A DNA stretch of 64,000 bases from Cupriavidus sp. WKF15 (GCF_029278605.1 NZ_CP119573.1:310001-374000), one strand, 5' to 3'. Numbered from the stretch's first letter, positions 10,174-19,349 are shown. Translations and numbers: made by a program. The notes: generated by a model not told the origin, from the sequence alone.

Positions 10174-10812
10174 ATGATGATCGAGCCGACCGAGACACCC
10201 GAGACCTCCACCGCCCGTCGCCGCTACCGCGGTGCAGCAGCCGACGAGCGGCGCACCCAGCGCCGTTGCCAGCTGATCGCCGCGGCCATCCAGGTCTACG
10301 GCGAGCGCGGCTACCAGAACTCCACGGTCAAGGCGGTATGCGAGGCGGCCGGGCTGACCGAGCGCTACTTCTATGAATCCTTCGCCAACAGCGAAGCCTT
10401 GCTGGAGGCTTCGTTCCACGCCGTGACCGACCTGCTGCTGCAATCGATCGGACATGCGGCGCACGAGGCCGGACGCGGGCGCCAGCAGCGCGCGCTGGCC
10501 ATGCTGCGTGCATACTTCGGCGCCTTGCAGCGCGAGCCACGCTCGGCACGGGTGTTCCTGGTGGAGATCCGCGGCGTCAGCAAGCGCGTGGACGAGGCGC
10601 TCGACGCGTCGCTGCGCGCATTCGGCGGCCTGCTCGCACAGGCATTGCTGCCGCCGGGACAGAGTGCGGACCCGTTGCTGCTGTCCGGCATTGCCGGCGG
10701 CGTCGTCCATATCGCGCTGCGCTGGATCCGCGACGGCTATGCACCGGACGTCGACACGGTGGCCGCCACCGCACTGCAGCTGGCGATGGTGCTGACGCGC
10801 AAGCCGGCCTGA
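10174..10812 (+). CDS. TetR/AcrR-family transcriptional regulator
   Basis: The 212-residue product has the TetR N-terminal helix-turn-helix: RCQLIAAAIQVYGERGYQNSTVKAVCEAAGLTERYFYESFANSEALLEA, roughly residues 32-80 (given here as recognised segments, the core being GLTERYFYESF). The C-terminal part is the usual all-helical ligand-binding and dimer domain. Two ATG codons at 10174 and 10177 are possible; upstream open frame is antisense to the monooxygenase. Probably represses the divergent operon through the inverted repeat at 10131-10151 and responds to a ketone or its product; ligand unknown. Confidence 0.88.
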   Translation: MMIEPTETPETSTARRRYRGAAADERRTQRRCQLIAAAIQVYGERGYQNSTVKAVCEAAGLTERYFYESFANSEALLEASFHAVTDLLLQSIGHAAHEAGRGRQQRALAMLRAYFGALQREPRSARVFLVEIRGVSKRVDEALDASLRAFGGLLAQALLPPGQSADPLLLSGIAGGVVHIALRWIRDGYAPDVDTVAATALQLAMVLTRKPA

Positions 10813-10860
10813 TCCGGCGGCCATCCCTGCCGGACAAAGCCCGAGCCGGCGCGCCGCCGT

Positions 10861-11420
10861 CTACTGCAACGGTATGCCGGTATCCTTGACCGCGCGAGCC
10901 CAGCGCTCGCGTTCGCTCGTGATGAAGCCGGCGAAGTGGGCCGGTGTATCGCCGCCGGGAATGCCGCCCAGTTCAGCGAGCTTGCTCCGGGTACCTGGCT
11001 CGGCGAGGATGCTCGCGACGTTCTTCTGCAAGAGATCGATGATCGCCGCCGGGGTGCCGGCCGGGGCAACCAGTCCAAACCATGCGGTCACCTGGAAGTC
11101 GTCGAGGCCGGCCTCTTTCATCGTCGGCACGTCGGGAAGCTCGGCCACGCGCGTGGCGCTGGTGACGGCGAGCGCCCGCAGCTTGCCTGCGCGGATATGC
11201 GGCAGCGAGCTTGGCAGGTTGTCCACCATCATGCTGACCTGTCCGGCAAGCAGGTCGGAGACGGCAGGCGCCGCGCCCTTGTAGGGCACATGCACGACAT
11301 CGATGCCGGTACGCTTGCGAAACAGCTCGCCGGCAAGGTGCGGAGACTGGCCGGTGCCGGAGGATGCAAAGGACAGCGTCGAACTCTGAGAGAGTACGGC
11401 GGAGCCTGCCTTTGCTTTGG
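10861..11420 (-). pseudogene. Bug-family solute receptor, 5'-truncated
   Basis: The frame ending at a TAG (10861-10863) encodes the C-terminal two thirds of a Bug (tripartite tricarboxylate transporter receptor) protein: SFASSGTGQSPHLAGELF, HVPYKGAAPAVSDLLAGQVS and VAELPDVPTMKEAGLDDFQV are typical. Similarity can be followed upstream to AKAKAG at about 11418 and then stops at the edge of the dispersed repeat. About 140 residues, including signal peptide and first lobe, are missing from the usual 320-330. No start codon with ribosome site remains. The gene is therefore likely dead; the repeat probably replaced its 5' part. Confidence 0.8.
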
Positions 11421-11938
11421 CTCTTCGCCGGATTGCGGGGAATGGGGAATGATGGGGTTGTAGGGCTTGGCGGGCGCTGCTGTTTCGCTTTGTGGGGGTG
11501 ACTGGCTCAGCGTGCTTGGCAGGCGCCGCTGTTTCGCCGGCGTAGCCGGCGAGTCACTTTTTGTCCGAGCGACAAAAAGTAACCAAAAAGCGCGTTTACT
11601 TGCCCTGGCGGGCGAATATTGATCGTAGTGTGCTGCGGGTGTTGTACGGGGATGGGCTTCAGAGTCTGCCTGGCTGCCTGCCGCGTGGTGCGCGTCCATG
11701 GGCGGGATTAGGGCGCTGATTGAACGAGCCCCGAAACTGTCCGTGGTCCCTGCTGCTACCGACATCGTGTAATCGCCTTCGGCTGCGCTACGCGCAGAGC
11801 CCTAGTCTGAGCACCCAGGCCGCAGGCGAACCGCGCCCCAGCGAAGCAGAGAAACCGAACCGTTGGCACTGGCGACGATGATGCCCGTCGCAGAAAACCC
11901 CAACCCTTCCCCAATTCCCGCAATCCAGCGAAGAACCT
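11419..11938. repeat. dispersed non-coding repeat element with inverted ends
   Basis: The interval lacks credible genes. Its ends are imperfect inverted copies of about 41 bases: 11419-11460 (beginning GGCTCTTCGC) and, on the other strand, 11897-11937 (beginning GGTTCTTCGC), matching at roughly three of four positions. Inside are GCCGGC-gta-GCCGGC at 11536-11550 and the long hairpin at 11556-11580. The hairpin region resembles a dispersed intergenic repeat I have seen in Burkholderiales genomes. It separates the broken Bug gene from the thioesterase gene, which ends exactly at the border. No transposase is present, so any mobility would need help from outside. Confidence 0.65.
11556..11580. 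terminator. bidirectional hairpin within dispersed repeat
   Basis: ACTTTTTGTC (11556-11565) pairs perfectly with GACAAAAAGT (11571-11580) over a five-base loop CGAGC. The A/T runs in the stem give T-rich tracts on both strands, so it could terminate transcription in either direction, although it may simply be the conserved core of the repeat. Confidence 0.5.
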
Positions 11939-12418
11939 TTACTTTCCCGCAGGCGCCAGTACCAGCAGCGTGGAAGTGCCATGGGCCAGGATCCGGCCGT
12001 CGGCGGCGAGTACCCGCGCCTCGGCGGTGATGATCTGCCGGCCCTGGCTGACCACGCGCCCCTCCGCGCGAACACGCCCCGTGTCCGCCTTGACCGGCCG
12101 GGAGAAGTTGCCCTTGGTTTCGACCGTGGTATAGCCGGTGCCGGGCGGCAGCAAGGTGTTGGCCGCGCAACCCGTGGCGCTGTCGATCAGGGTCAGGGCC
12201 CAGCCGCCATGGACTGTGCCCATCGGGTTGAACAGGTGTGCGCCGGGGTCGCCCTCGAATACGGCAAAGCCGTCGCCGACCTCGGTCAGCCAGAAACCCA
12301 GCACCTGCGAAATCGGCGGTTGCGGCAGGCGGCCGTCGATGATGGCCTGCAGGATGGTCTTGCCGCTCATTTCCGCGACCTCGGCGGGGGATGCTACGCC
12401 GTAGCGATGGCTTGTCAT
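11939..12418 (-). CDS. PaaI-type hotdog-fold thioesterase
   Basis: The 159-residue product is a single hotdog domain. The segment NPMGTVHGGWALTLIDSATG (around residues 64-83) contains the HGG signature of PaaI/YigI-type acyl-CoA thioesterases, and the end has the strand pattern TAEARVLAADGRILAHGTST. It likely hydrolyses an acyl- or aryl-CoA. The ATG at 12418 follows GGGAGACAACC; an earlier in-frame start at 12511 adds residues without homology. The gene stands alone and its stop abuts the dispersed repeat. Substrate unknown. Confidence 0.87.
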   Translation of the reverse strand: MTSHRYGVASPAEVAEMSGKTILQAIIDGRLPQPPISQVLGFWLTEVGDGFAVFEGDPGAHLFNPMGTVHGGWALTLIDSATGCAANTLLPPGTGYTTVETKGNFSRPVKADTGRVRAEGRVVSQGRQIITAEARVLAADGRILAHGTSTLLVLAPAGK

Positions 12419-12665
12419 GGTTGTCTCCCGGTTTCCGGTTAAAGGGGCTAGGTTACAGGGAGATGCGGGAATGTGTTGGGGTGGGGTGTCAGCCCAGCCT
12501 GAACCGTCCACTCACCAAAAAGAACGCCCGCGCCAGGGAACCACTGGGAGGGCTGGGCGGGCGTTGCAAGCCGTACGATGCGGGGCCGCACGGCTTCGAT
12601 ATCGTAAGCAATGACGGCCAGGGCAACTGCCAACAATTGTGTCTGACCAGTGTCTGACACAGGGG

Positions 12666-15059
12666 TCAGAGGCGCGGTGCCGGCAAGTGCAGCGTGAACG
12701 TGGCACCGGCCCCGGCATCGCTCGCCACGCGAATGCTGCCGCCGTGGCGCTCCACCACGGTCTTTGCCAGGACGAGGCCAAGCCCGCTGCCTGCGGGCGC
12801 GCCGGGGTCGTGCTCATGCAGGCGCGCGAACGGCTCGAACAGGCGCTGCTGCTGCGCGAGCGGGATGCCCGGACCCTGGTCCGTGACCGCTATGGCATAG
12901 CCGCCGGGCTCTGCCCGCAATGTCACCGTCACGGCGGCACCGCGCGGGCTGAACTTGACCGCGTTGCTGACCAGGTTGGCAATGGCGCGCGCGAGCAGCG
13001 CGGGCTCGGCGCGGATCACGGCGGGGTCGTCGGGCAGGTCCACGTTCAGCGGCACGCCGCGCGCGCTGGCCAGCGCCCATAGCTCGTCGGCGGCATCGAG
13101 CACCAGCCCGGCAAGGTCGGCATCCTGCAGGGACAGCGGCTGTGTCTCGGCACGCGCCACGCGGATGAAATCGTCGGCCAGCGACAAGGTGCGCCGGGCA
13201 TGCGAGTCGATCCGCGCGAGCAGGTCGGCCGACCGTTCGTCGCCGGCCGCGCCGCGGTGCAGATCGATCAGCGCCAGGATCGATGCCTGCGGTGAACGCA
13301 TGTCATGCGACAGGAAGCGCAGCATCTGCTCGCGCTGGCGTTCGGCCAGGCGGATCGCCGTGATATCGATGAAGCTGACGATCAGCCCGGCCACGGCGCC
13401 CTGCTCGCCATGCAGCGGCGCGCCGTGCATCAGGTAACGGCGCTCGTCGCGCGCGGCCAGTTCGATGCCGTCATCCTGCCCGCCCGGCGACGCGCTGCGC
13501 GCATGCAGCGCCTGCCAGTACGCCAGCGCCGGTTCGGGGGCGGCAAAGAGCACGGCCATCACGGCGCGGATGTCGGCACGAGCACTGTCGGCCCGGGCAT
13601 CGGACATATCGCCTCCGCTCCCGGCGCTGGTGCCCAGCACGCCGGGCACCAGCGCCACGCAGCGCCGGTTCGCCAGCAGCACACCGCCTTCCAGGTTGCA
13701 GATCGCCGTCGCCTCGGGCAGGCTCTCCAGCCCGTCGGCCAGGAAGCGCCGCAGGTCGTGCAGCCGCGAGCTCATGCGATAGACCGCGCGCATGTGGCTT
13801 TCCAGCGTGGCGCCGATGGCGGCGGGTGCGGGCGGCAGTCCGGGCTCGCGCTCATGGCGTGCCAGCTCGTCCGCCAGGAAGCGCAACGCCGCTTCCTGGC
13901 GGCGCCAGCTCCACAGCGGATAGAACAGCAGGCAGCCAAGCAGCGCAGCGGATGGCGCGAACCACAGGCGTGCGCCGGCCAGCAGCAGCGGCGGCCCGGC
14001 CAGCAGCAAGGCGATGACCATCCCGCTCGCCAGCAGCGCCCCGCGCGGCGTCAGCACCAGCGCCGCCAGCGCGGCCGCCAGCACCGCCAGCATGGCGCAC
14101 GCCAGTTGCCAGCCCGGCGGCACCGCAACGATGGCGCGATCCTCCTGCAGCGTCTGCAGCGTATTGGCCAGGATTTCCACGCCGCTCATGCCGCGCCCGT
14201 CGTGCGCCACCGGCGTGGGCAACACGTCGCCCATGCCGGTGGCAATGGCGCCGAACAGCACGGCCTTGCCGCGGAACAACGCCGGATCGGCGCGGCCCTC
14301 CAGGACATCACGCGCCGACACCCGCGCGAACGTCCCCGGCGGGCCCGCGAACGGAATCCGCAGCCGGTACTGGCGCTCCCAGCCGAAGGCGTCGACCGCG
14401 CTGGCCGCTTCATGCCGATAGGCATCGGCTGGCCGCGGCGCGCCGCCCCACGACGCCATCACCGCCGCCACGTGTGGCAGCCCGGCATATTGCGCGGGTT
14501 GCGGCCCTTCCAGCAGGTACACCTGCCGCGCCACGCCATCCGCGTCCACGGTCAGGTTGATGTGCCCTACCCCGGCGCCCAGTCCGGCCAGCGGATAGCG
14601 CACCACCATGCCGCCCGCCGAGGGTTCGGCCAGCGCGGGCAGTACCACGTTGCCCGCGGCGGCGAGACTGCGGGCGAGCAAGGCATCGTCCTGTGGATAA
14701 CGCGTGTCGCGCTCGGTCAGGATCACGTCCACGCCGATCACGCGCGGCTGGCCTGCGGCAATGCGGTCCACCAGTTGTGCCAGCACCGCGCGGCGCCAGG
14801 GCCAGCGGCCGATGGCGGTGATGCTGGCGTCGTCGATGGCCACGATGACGATATCGTCGCTCGCGGCATGCTGCTGCGCACCGATGGAAAGGTCGTAGAT
14901 GGCCAGGTCGGCGCGCCCGGCCCAGCCGTAGCGTGCGATCGCCGCCACCAGCGCCAGCACGGCGGCCAGCAGCAAGGCCCACTCGGCCAGCGTACGCCGC
15001 CCGAAGGCGATCCCGGGAGCTTGCCGCCCGGGCCTACCTGAGGCGGACGCCGTCGCCAT
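12666..15059 (-). CDS. CHASE2-domain sensor histidine kinase
   Basis: Membrane sensor kinase of 797 residues. A first membrane helix (about 26-42) is followed by an extracytoplasmic CHASE2 domain (about 50-310, with DDIVIVAIDDASI and GVDVILTERD), then three close membrane helices (about 317-382) as usual for CHASE2 proteins. A PAS-like segment (about 440-570) leads to a HisKA box SHDMRSP with phospho-acceptor His585, N-box NLVSNAVKFS, and G boxes DQGPGIP and GSGLGLVLAK. The ATG at 15059 lies inside the end of the LysM/FecR gene, giving a 26-base overlap. With that gene and the OmpR-type regulator upstream it forms one signalling operon. Signal unknown; CHASE2 is thought to sense extracellular cues. 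Confidence 0.9.
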   Translation of the reverse strand: MATASASGRPGRQAPGIAFGRRTLAEWALLLAAVLALVAAIARYGWAGRADLAIYDLSIGAQQHAASDDIVIVAIDDASITAIGRWPWRRAVLAQLVDRIAAGQPRVIGVDVILTERDTRYPQDDALLARSLAAAGNVVLPALAEPSAGGMVVRYPLAGLGAGVGHINLTVDADGVARQVYLLEGPQPAQYAGLPHVAAVMASWGGAPRPADAYRHEAASAVDAFGWERQYRLRIPFAGPPGTFARVSARDVLEGRADPALFRGKAVLFGAIATGMGDVLPTPVAHDGRGMSGVEILANTLQTLQEDRAIVAVPPGWQLACAMLAVLAAALAALVLTPRGALLASGMVIALLLAGPPLLLAGARLWFAPSAALLGCLLFYPLWSWRRQEAALRFLADELARHEREPGLPPAPAAIGATLESHMRAVYRMSSRLHDLRRFLADGLESLPEATAICNLEGGVLLANRRCVALVPGVLGTSAGSGGDMSDARADSARADIRAVMAVLFAAPEPALAYWQALHARSASPGGQDDGIELAARDERRYLMHGAPLHGEQGAVAGLIVSFIDITAIRLAERQREQMLRFLSHDMRSPQASILALIDLHRGAAGDERSADLLARIDSHARRTLSLADDFIRVARAETQPLSLQDADLAGLVLDAADELWALASARGVPLNVDLPDDPAVIRAEPALLARAIANLVSNAVKFSPRGAAVTVTLRAEPGGYAIAVTDQGPGIPLAQQQRLFEPFARLHEHDPGAPAGSGLGLVLAKTVVERHGGSIRVASDAGAGATFTLHLPAPRL

Positions 15060-16716
15060 GGCCGCCCTCGTCGCGGACACCGTTGCCCAGGCGGATCGCG
15101 CCGCCCTGTCCGTCGCGCAGGTAGCCCGCAATATCGATGCGCTGCGGCGCGGAGAAGGCGGCCGCGGGCTCCTGGCCGTCTGCCGCCGCGCGTGCGACGC
15201 GCACGTAGTATGTGCCAGCCGGTGGCCGAGGCAGCGCCACGTCGCTGTCGGCACTGCGCTGGTCTGCCACCAGGCGCGTGAAGGCGGAATCCTCGGCCAT
15301 CTGCACGCGATAGCCGGCCGTTGCGCTGGCGTCCGCGGGCCAGCCGATGCGCAGGCTGTTGCCGTCATCCTTCAGCGACGGCACGGGCGGCGCCGGCTCG
15401 AGCGTGAATGGCACCGCCGCCGACCAGGGGCCGGGCCGTCCGCGCGCGTCCAGCGAGCGCACGCGCCACAGCCATGCCCCTGGCGCAAGCTTGCGCACGG
15501 CGTGCTCGGATTTACCCTGCAGCGTGACAGCCGTGGCGGCAAAGCCGGCATCGGCGGACACGGCGAGCTCATAAGACGCAGCGGCGCCCACGGCCGCCCA
15601 TTCGAACTCGGCCGAGTCGCCATAGCGCACCGTCCCGGCGCCTGGTTGCAGCGTGAACGGCGCCGGCGGATTGAGCCGCACCGCAAACTGTGCCGATGCC
15701 GGCTTGCCGGACAGCCGCTGAGCGTCCACCGCGCTCACCGCCAGATAGAGCGGGCCTTCCGGCAGGCCTTCCAGGCCGATATGCGTGTCGGCCGTGTCGC
15801 CGGTCCAGACCAGCTCGGTATGCGCAGCGTCGCGCGCAACCGAGACCCGATAGCCCGCGGCCCCTTGCACGGGCTGCCAGGCCACCTCCGTGGCGGGGCC
15901 CACTACCGTGTCGGGCAGCGGCTGCAGTGACGGCGCCGGCAGCAGCGCGACCGGCCGTGACAAGCGGGCGCCAGCCACGCCGATACCATAGCCAGCCGTC
16001 ACCGCGGTCGCGGAGGCCGTGGAGGTCGTTCCTGCGCGCGCCAGGGCGACGCCGACCTGGCCTTCCAGCACTTCGCTGCGGCTGCCGTCGGTATCGGCGG
16101 CCACACGGTAGCGCGTGCCCCGCACTCCGGTCACCATCATTGGCGTATGCAGCTCGAAGCGGCCCACGCCGCCACCTCCGGGCGCCACGCGCGATTCGGC
16201 CTGGCCGCGCTCGATGCCGATCACGGTATCGGTCAGGCCCGACTTGCGGAACGTGCGCAGCCGCCGCACCGCGACGGTGGTGCCCGGCGGCAGCGTGACA
16301 CGCGTGCGGTCGGGCAGCTCCAGCGTGACGGTGCTGCCGGCGGCCGTGACGATGCGCGCGCTCTCGCGCAGCGCCAGGCCGGCGCGCAGCGGCTCGCCGT
16401 CGGCCTGTGCCGGCCCGTTGACGAACACCACGCGCGCCGCGCCAGGCTGCTCGGGAATCTGGTCCAGCGGGATGCGCAGGCGCGTGCCCGGTGCGAGCCG
16501 GTGCGGATCGGCCACGCCGTTGCGCGCCTGGAGCAGGCGCCAGCCGTCGGCGCTGGCCATGTAGCGCTCGGCCAGGGTGAACAGGTTGTCGCCCGGCTCG
16601 ACCACGTAGATGAAGTCCGCGCCTTCGGCGCCGGCAGGCCCCGCCTGCGCCGGTGCTGCGGGCGCCAGGCACATGGCCAGGGCCATGCTGGTCACCGCAG
16701 CCGCCCTTCTAAGCAT
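15034..16716 (-). CDS. secreted LysM/FecR-domain protein with fibronectin-like repeats
   Basis: The product (560 residues) begins with a Sec signal peptide cut after PAAPAQA near residue 25. A LysM peptidoglycan-binding domain follows (about 33-85, YVVEPGDNLFTLAERY), then a FecR domain (about 115-225, with GVRGTRYRV), then two or three fibronectin-III-like modules with repeated YRV/W spacing. It should sit in the periplasm on the cell wall. The ATG at 16716 overlaps the stop of the regulator gene, with GAGGACG before it. Location between the response regulator and the CHASE2 kinase suggests a periplasmic input module; FecR and CHASE2 domains are known to occur together. Ligand unknown. Confidence 0.88.
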   Translation of the reverse strand: MLRRAAAVTSMALAMCLAPAAPAQAGPAGAEGADFIYVVEPGDNLFTLAERYMASADGWRLLQARNGVADPHRLAPGTRLRIPLDQIPEQPGAARVVFVNGPAQADGEPLRAGLALRESARIVTAAGSTVTLELPDRTRVTLPPGTTVAVRRLRTFRKSGLTDTVIGIERGQAESRVAPGGGGVGRFELHTPMMVTGVRGTRYRVAADTDGSRSEVLEGQVGVALARAGTTSTASATAVTAGYGIGVAGARLSRPVALLPAPSLQPLPDTVVGPATEVAWQPVQGAAGYRVSVARDAAHTELVWTGDTADTHIGLEGLPEGPLYLAVSAVDAQRLSGKPASAQFAVRLNPPAPFTLQPGAGTVRYGDSAEFEWAAVGAAASYELAVSADAGFAATAVTLQGKSEHAVRKLAPGAWLWRVRSLDARGRPGPWSAAVPFTLEPAPPVPSLKDDGNSLRIGWPADASATAGYRVQMAEDSAFTRLVADQRSADSDVALPRPPAGTYYVRVARAAADGQEPAAAFSAPQRIDIAGYLRDGQGGAIRLGNGVRDEGGHGDGVRLR

Positions 16717-17419
16717 GGGGCTCGTCCTCGGCACTGGCTTCTTCGAAGCGGTAGCCGTGCGAATAGACGGAAGTCAACCGCACGCCGTTCTCGGGGCGCA
16801 GCGCCAGCTTGATGCGCAGGCGCGACATATGCGTATCGACCGTACGCGAACCCGCACCAATGGCGCGGCCCCACACGGCCTGCTCCACCACGTCGCGCGA
16901 CAAGAGGCGACCCATGTTGCGGAACAGGAACAGCGCAAGCTCGTACTCGCGCGGCGACACCGTCACGGGCTCGCCGCCCAGCGTGATGGTGCGCGCGCGC
17001 GGATCGATGCAGTAGCTGCCACGGCGGATGAGGTCGGAATCCTGGGTGGCCTCGGGGTAGGCGCGGCGCAGCAGCGAGCGCGCGCGCGCCAGCAGCTCGC
17101 CGGCCCGGATCGGCTTGAGCATATAGTCGTCGGCGCCGACGCTCAGGCCGGCAACGATGTCCTCTTCAGCGGTACGGCTGGTCAGGAACAGGATGGGCGG
17201 CATGGGGCCAGACGTCTGGCGCACCCAGCTCACCAGTTCAAAGCCACTGGTATCCGGCAATTGCCAGTCCACTACCAGCAGGTCAAAGGCCTGCTCGCGC
17301 AGTGCGCGCAGCAGGGCCGCGCCCGTGGCATAGGATTCGCATTCGAATCCCGCCTCGCCCAGTATTTTCCGGATCAGTTCGGCCTGGTCCGGATCGTCTT
17401 CCACCGAGGCAATCTTCAT
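16709..17419 (-). CDS. OmpR/PhoB-family response regulator
   Basis: The 236-residue product has a receiver domain (1-120) with the acidic pocket VEDDPDQ, phospho-acceptor Asp51 in VVDWQLPD and Lys102 in DDYMLKPI, and a winged-helix DNA-binding domain (about 135-228, ending TSVYSHGYRFE). The ATG at 17419 follows GGATGTGAGG; upstream in-frame codons are not conserved in type. It is the first gene of the three-gene chain and partner of the CHASE2 kinase by position. The polysaccharide operon ends 188 bases upstream, so its target promoter may be there or elsewhere. Confidence 0.92.
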   Translation of the reverse strand: MKIASVEDDPDQAELIRKILGEAGFECESYATGAALLRALREQAFDLLVVDWQLPDTSGFELVSWVRQTSGPMPPILFLTSRTAEEDIVAGLSVGADDYMLKPIRAGELLARARSLLRRAYPEATQDSDLIRRGSYCIDPRARTITLGGEPVTVSPREYELALFLFRNMGRLLSRDVVEQAVWGRAIGAGSRTVDTHMSRLRIKLALRPENGVRLTSVYSHGYRFEEASAEDEPHA

Positions 17420-17607
17420 CCTCACATCCTTCTGCCTGCTGCGACTGCGAATTGCTTCCGCGATCGTGCGGTCGTGCGCTATTGATCCTCTTTTGATCGC
17501 TCCCGCATACAACCACGGGAGCGCGGCTGTCGGGAATGCTCCGCGGCAAGCCTGCCCGAAGCATCGCCACAACCACAATGTTACTCAACCGCGGCTTGCG
17601 CCCGGTG

Positions 17608-18447
17608 TCAGTTGCGCGGCCGCCAGCTCATCGCCCAGGCGTACAACGCCACCAAGGTGCCGAACTGGACGAAGATCGACCCGAGCAGGAAGACCAGCGG
17701 ATACCACAGCACCGAGAAATGGAGCAGCGACGACGCAGTCAACGTGTATTGGAGCGGAACCAGCACGACCAGGTATGCCATGGCCGTCGCCGACAGCAGC
17801 AGCTTGCGCAGGAAACCGAAGTCCAGCACGTTGTAGATCAGCGCATACAGCCACGGCGTGATCAGGATGACCAGCACCGAAGCCTGTGTCAGCGATGCAA
17901 TGGACTTGCCGGCATCGTACGGAAAGCTCGCCGGCCAGAAATAGAAGTACGCCTGTGCGCTCGCCTGGATCAGGCCAACCAGCCGCAGACCGTAGGCCAG
18001 CGGCAGCGCCCGGCCCGAGGTCAGCCACCGCGTCCCGAACAACAGCACCAGCGTGATCGCCATGCCGCACAGCCACTGCACCGGCGTAGGCAGCGCGGCG
18101 TTGGCATGCGCATAGGGCACGGTCCCAAAGGCCGGCAGTAATGCCGGGTCAGCCCGCAGCGACACTTCTGCGCCGAGCGCCACGCTCCAGAACCCGATCA
18201 CGCGGCGCCACAGGTCCGCCACCCATGGCCAGCCCATGCAGAAGGCGTAGGTCAGGAATGCGGGGAGCAGCAGCACGTCGATCCAGCGCGTCAGCGGAAA
18301 GGCCAGCCTGCGCATGGCGCGGTGCTTCTCGAAGCGGTCGCCGCGATAGCCCGTCACGCGCTGCAGGGCATCGCCGCGCGCGGTCGCGGGGCGCCGGGCC
18401 TGCTGCGGATTTTGTGGCACCGTGTTGCCACTCACCGGAAACTCCAT
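17608..18447 (-). CDS. polytopic inner-membrane protein of the polysaccharide locus
   Basis: The 279-residue protein has about six strongly hydrophobic segments (near residues 57-72, 122-140, 152-172, 183-203, 214-232, 240-270) after a basic N-terminus rich in Arg and Gln. I do not recognise the family. It is the last gene of the seven-gene operon and overlaps the YaiO-like gene by 16 bases. Position suggests a role in export or modification of the polymer, possibly as a membrane acyltransferase-like or carrier protein, but no catalytic motif supports this. The start ATG at 18447 is the only well-placed one. Confidence 0.75.
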   Translation of the reverse strand: MEFPVSGNTVPQNPQQARRPATARGDALQRVTGYRGDRFEKHRAMRRLAFPLTRWIDVLLLPAFLTYAFCMGWPWVADLWRRVIGFWSVALGAEVSLRADPALLPAFGTVPYAHANAALPTPVQWLCGMAITLVLLFGTRWLTSGRALPLAYGLRLVGLIQASAQAYFYFWPASFPYDAGKSIASLTQASVLVILITPWLYALIYNVLDFGFLRKLLLSATAMAYLVVLVPLQYTLTASSLLHFSVLWYPLVFLLGSIFVQFGTLVALYAWAMSWRPRN

Positions 18448-19349
18448 CGGAAGCCCAGCTCACCCGCGGTGCGGCTGTAGTTGGGATTGTGGTAGTACTG
18501 CGCGCCAATCAGCAGCAGCAGCTGGCGGGACACGCGTTCGCGCCACTGCACGCTGAAGCTGTAGCTGTCAAAGTCGACGCGTTCCGTACCGGTCGTGAAG
18601 ACCTGGTAGGCCTCGCGGGCATGTTCGGCGCGCACGATGAAGGCGCGTGTCTCGTCGCTGCCGATCGTGGCGGCCACGTACTGGCTCGGACCGAACACCT
18701 GGCCCGGGTTAGCCCGGTTGAAGCGCAGGCCGCCCTCCACCACCAGGGACGGGAAGTACGCCAGCCCGCTCAGCAGCACGCCATGGTCCGAACGCCCGCC
18801 GTCCTGGCCTTTCGCGTAGTACGCGCCGAGACCGGCAACGAAGCGACGGTCCGGACCAAACTTGCGGTAACCGCTCGCGTCGACGCGCCAGCTCGGGAAC
18901 AGCTCGCTGCTGCCGGCGCCGGCGCCCACGGTCATGTAGTAGTCCTCGGACAGGTTGCGCGTCAGCGATAGTGCCCCGTACTGGCCGTTGAAGCCGAAGC
19001 GGCTCTGGTGGTCCAGTTCGCCCTGCACCACGCCCAGCGGCGTCACGGCCATGCCGCGCACCGCGGCGGCGGTCGCCGAACCGTAGCCGTTGGTCATGCG
19101 GCCATCGCCGAACACGACTTCGATCGCGCCCTTCTCCGGCTCAAAGGGCACCGGCAGCGGCTGCGGGATCGCCATCGGCCGCGGCGTGGGAACAGGGACC
19201 GGCATCGGCGTCATCGAGGACGAATCCTGGGCCAGGGTGGCTTCTGGCTGAACGGAAGCCGGCTGCACTTCGCCCTGCGCGCGGGCTACGTCCATGGCCA
19301 GGGCGGATGCTGCCAGCGAAGCACCCCACACGATTCGATTCCAATACAC
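18432..19349 (-). CDS. YaiO-family outer-membrane beta-barrel protein
   Basis: A probable signal peptide (NRIVWGASLAASALAMDVARA) is followed by a Pro-rich linker of alternating P and V/M/I, then a C-terminal region of alternating polar/hydrophobic strands rich in Tyr, Trp and Gly ending in Phe-Arg, as in outer-membrane barrels. The pattern (YYMTVGAGAGSSELFPSWRVD, FSVQWRERVSRQLLLLIGAQYY) fits the YaiO family. The GTG at 19349 is favoured: it follows GGGATGA and starts at the signal peptide; a GTG at 19382 is also in frame. E. coli yaiO lies next to a GT2 gene (yaiP) and a deacetylase gene (yaiS), the same association seen here. Likely export channel or surface partner of the polymer. Confidence 0.8.
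   Translation of the reverse strand: MYWNRIVWGASLAASALAMDVARAQGEVQPASVQPEATLAQDSSSMTPMPVPVPTPRPMAIPQPLPVPFEPEKGAIEVVFGDGRMTNGYGSATAAAVRGMAVTPLGVVQGELDHQSRFGFNGQYGALSLTRNLSEDYYMTVGAGAGSSELFPSWRVDASGYRKFGPDRRFVAGLGAYYAKGQDGGRSDHGVLLSGLAYFPSLVVEGGLRFNRANPGQVFGPSQYVAATIGSDETRAFIVRAEHAREAYQVFTTGTERVDFDSYSFSVQWRERVSRQLLLLIGAQYYHNPNYSRTAGELGFRWSFR

Noticed and set aside
11788..12170. Small minus-strand frames in and beside the dispersed repeat
   Set aside because: They run through repeat DNA and the thioesterase in other frames, with no ribosome site or homology.
13305..15041. Plus-strand open frame of 578 codons rich in Gln and Arg
   Set aside because: Lies entirely opposite the CHASE2 kinase gene, whose domains are certain.
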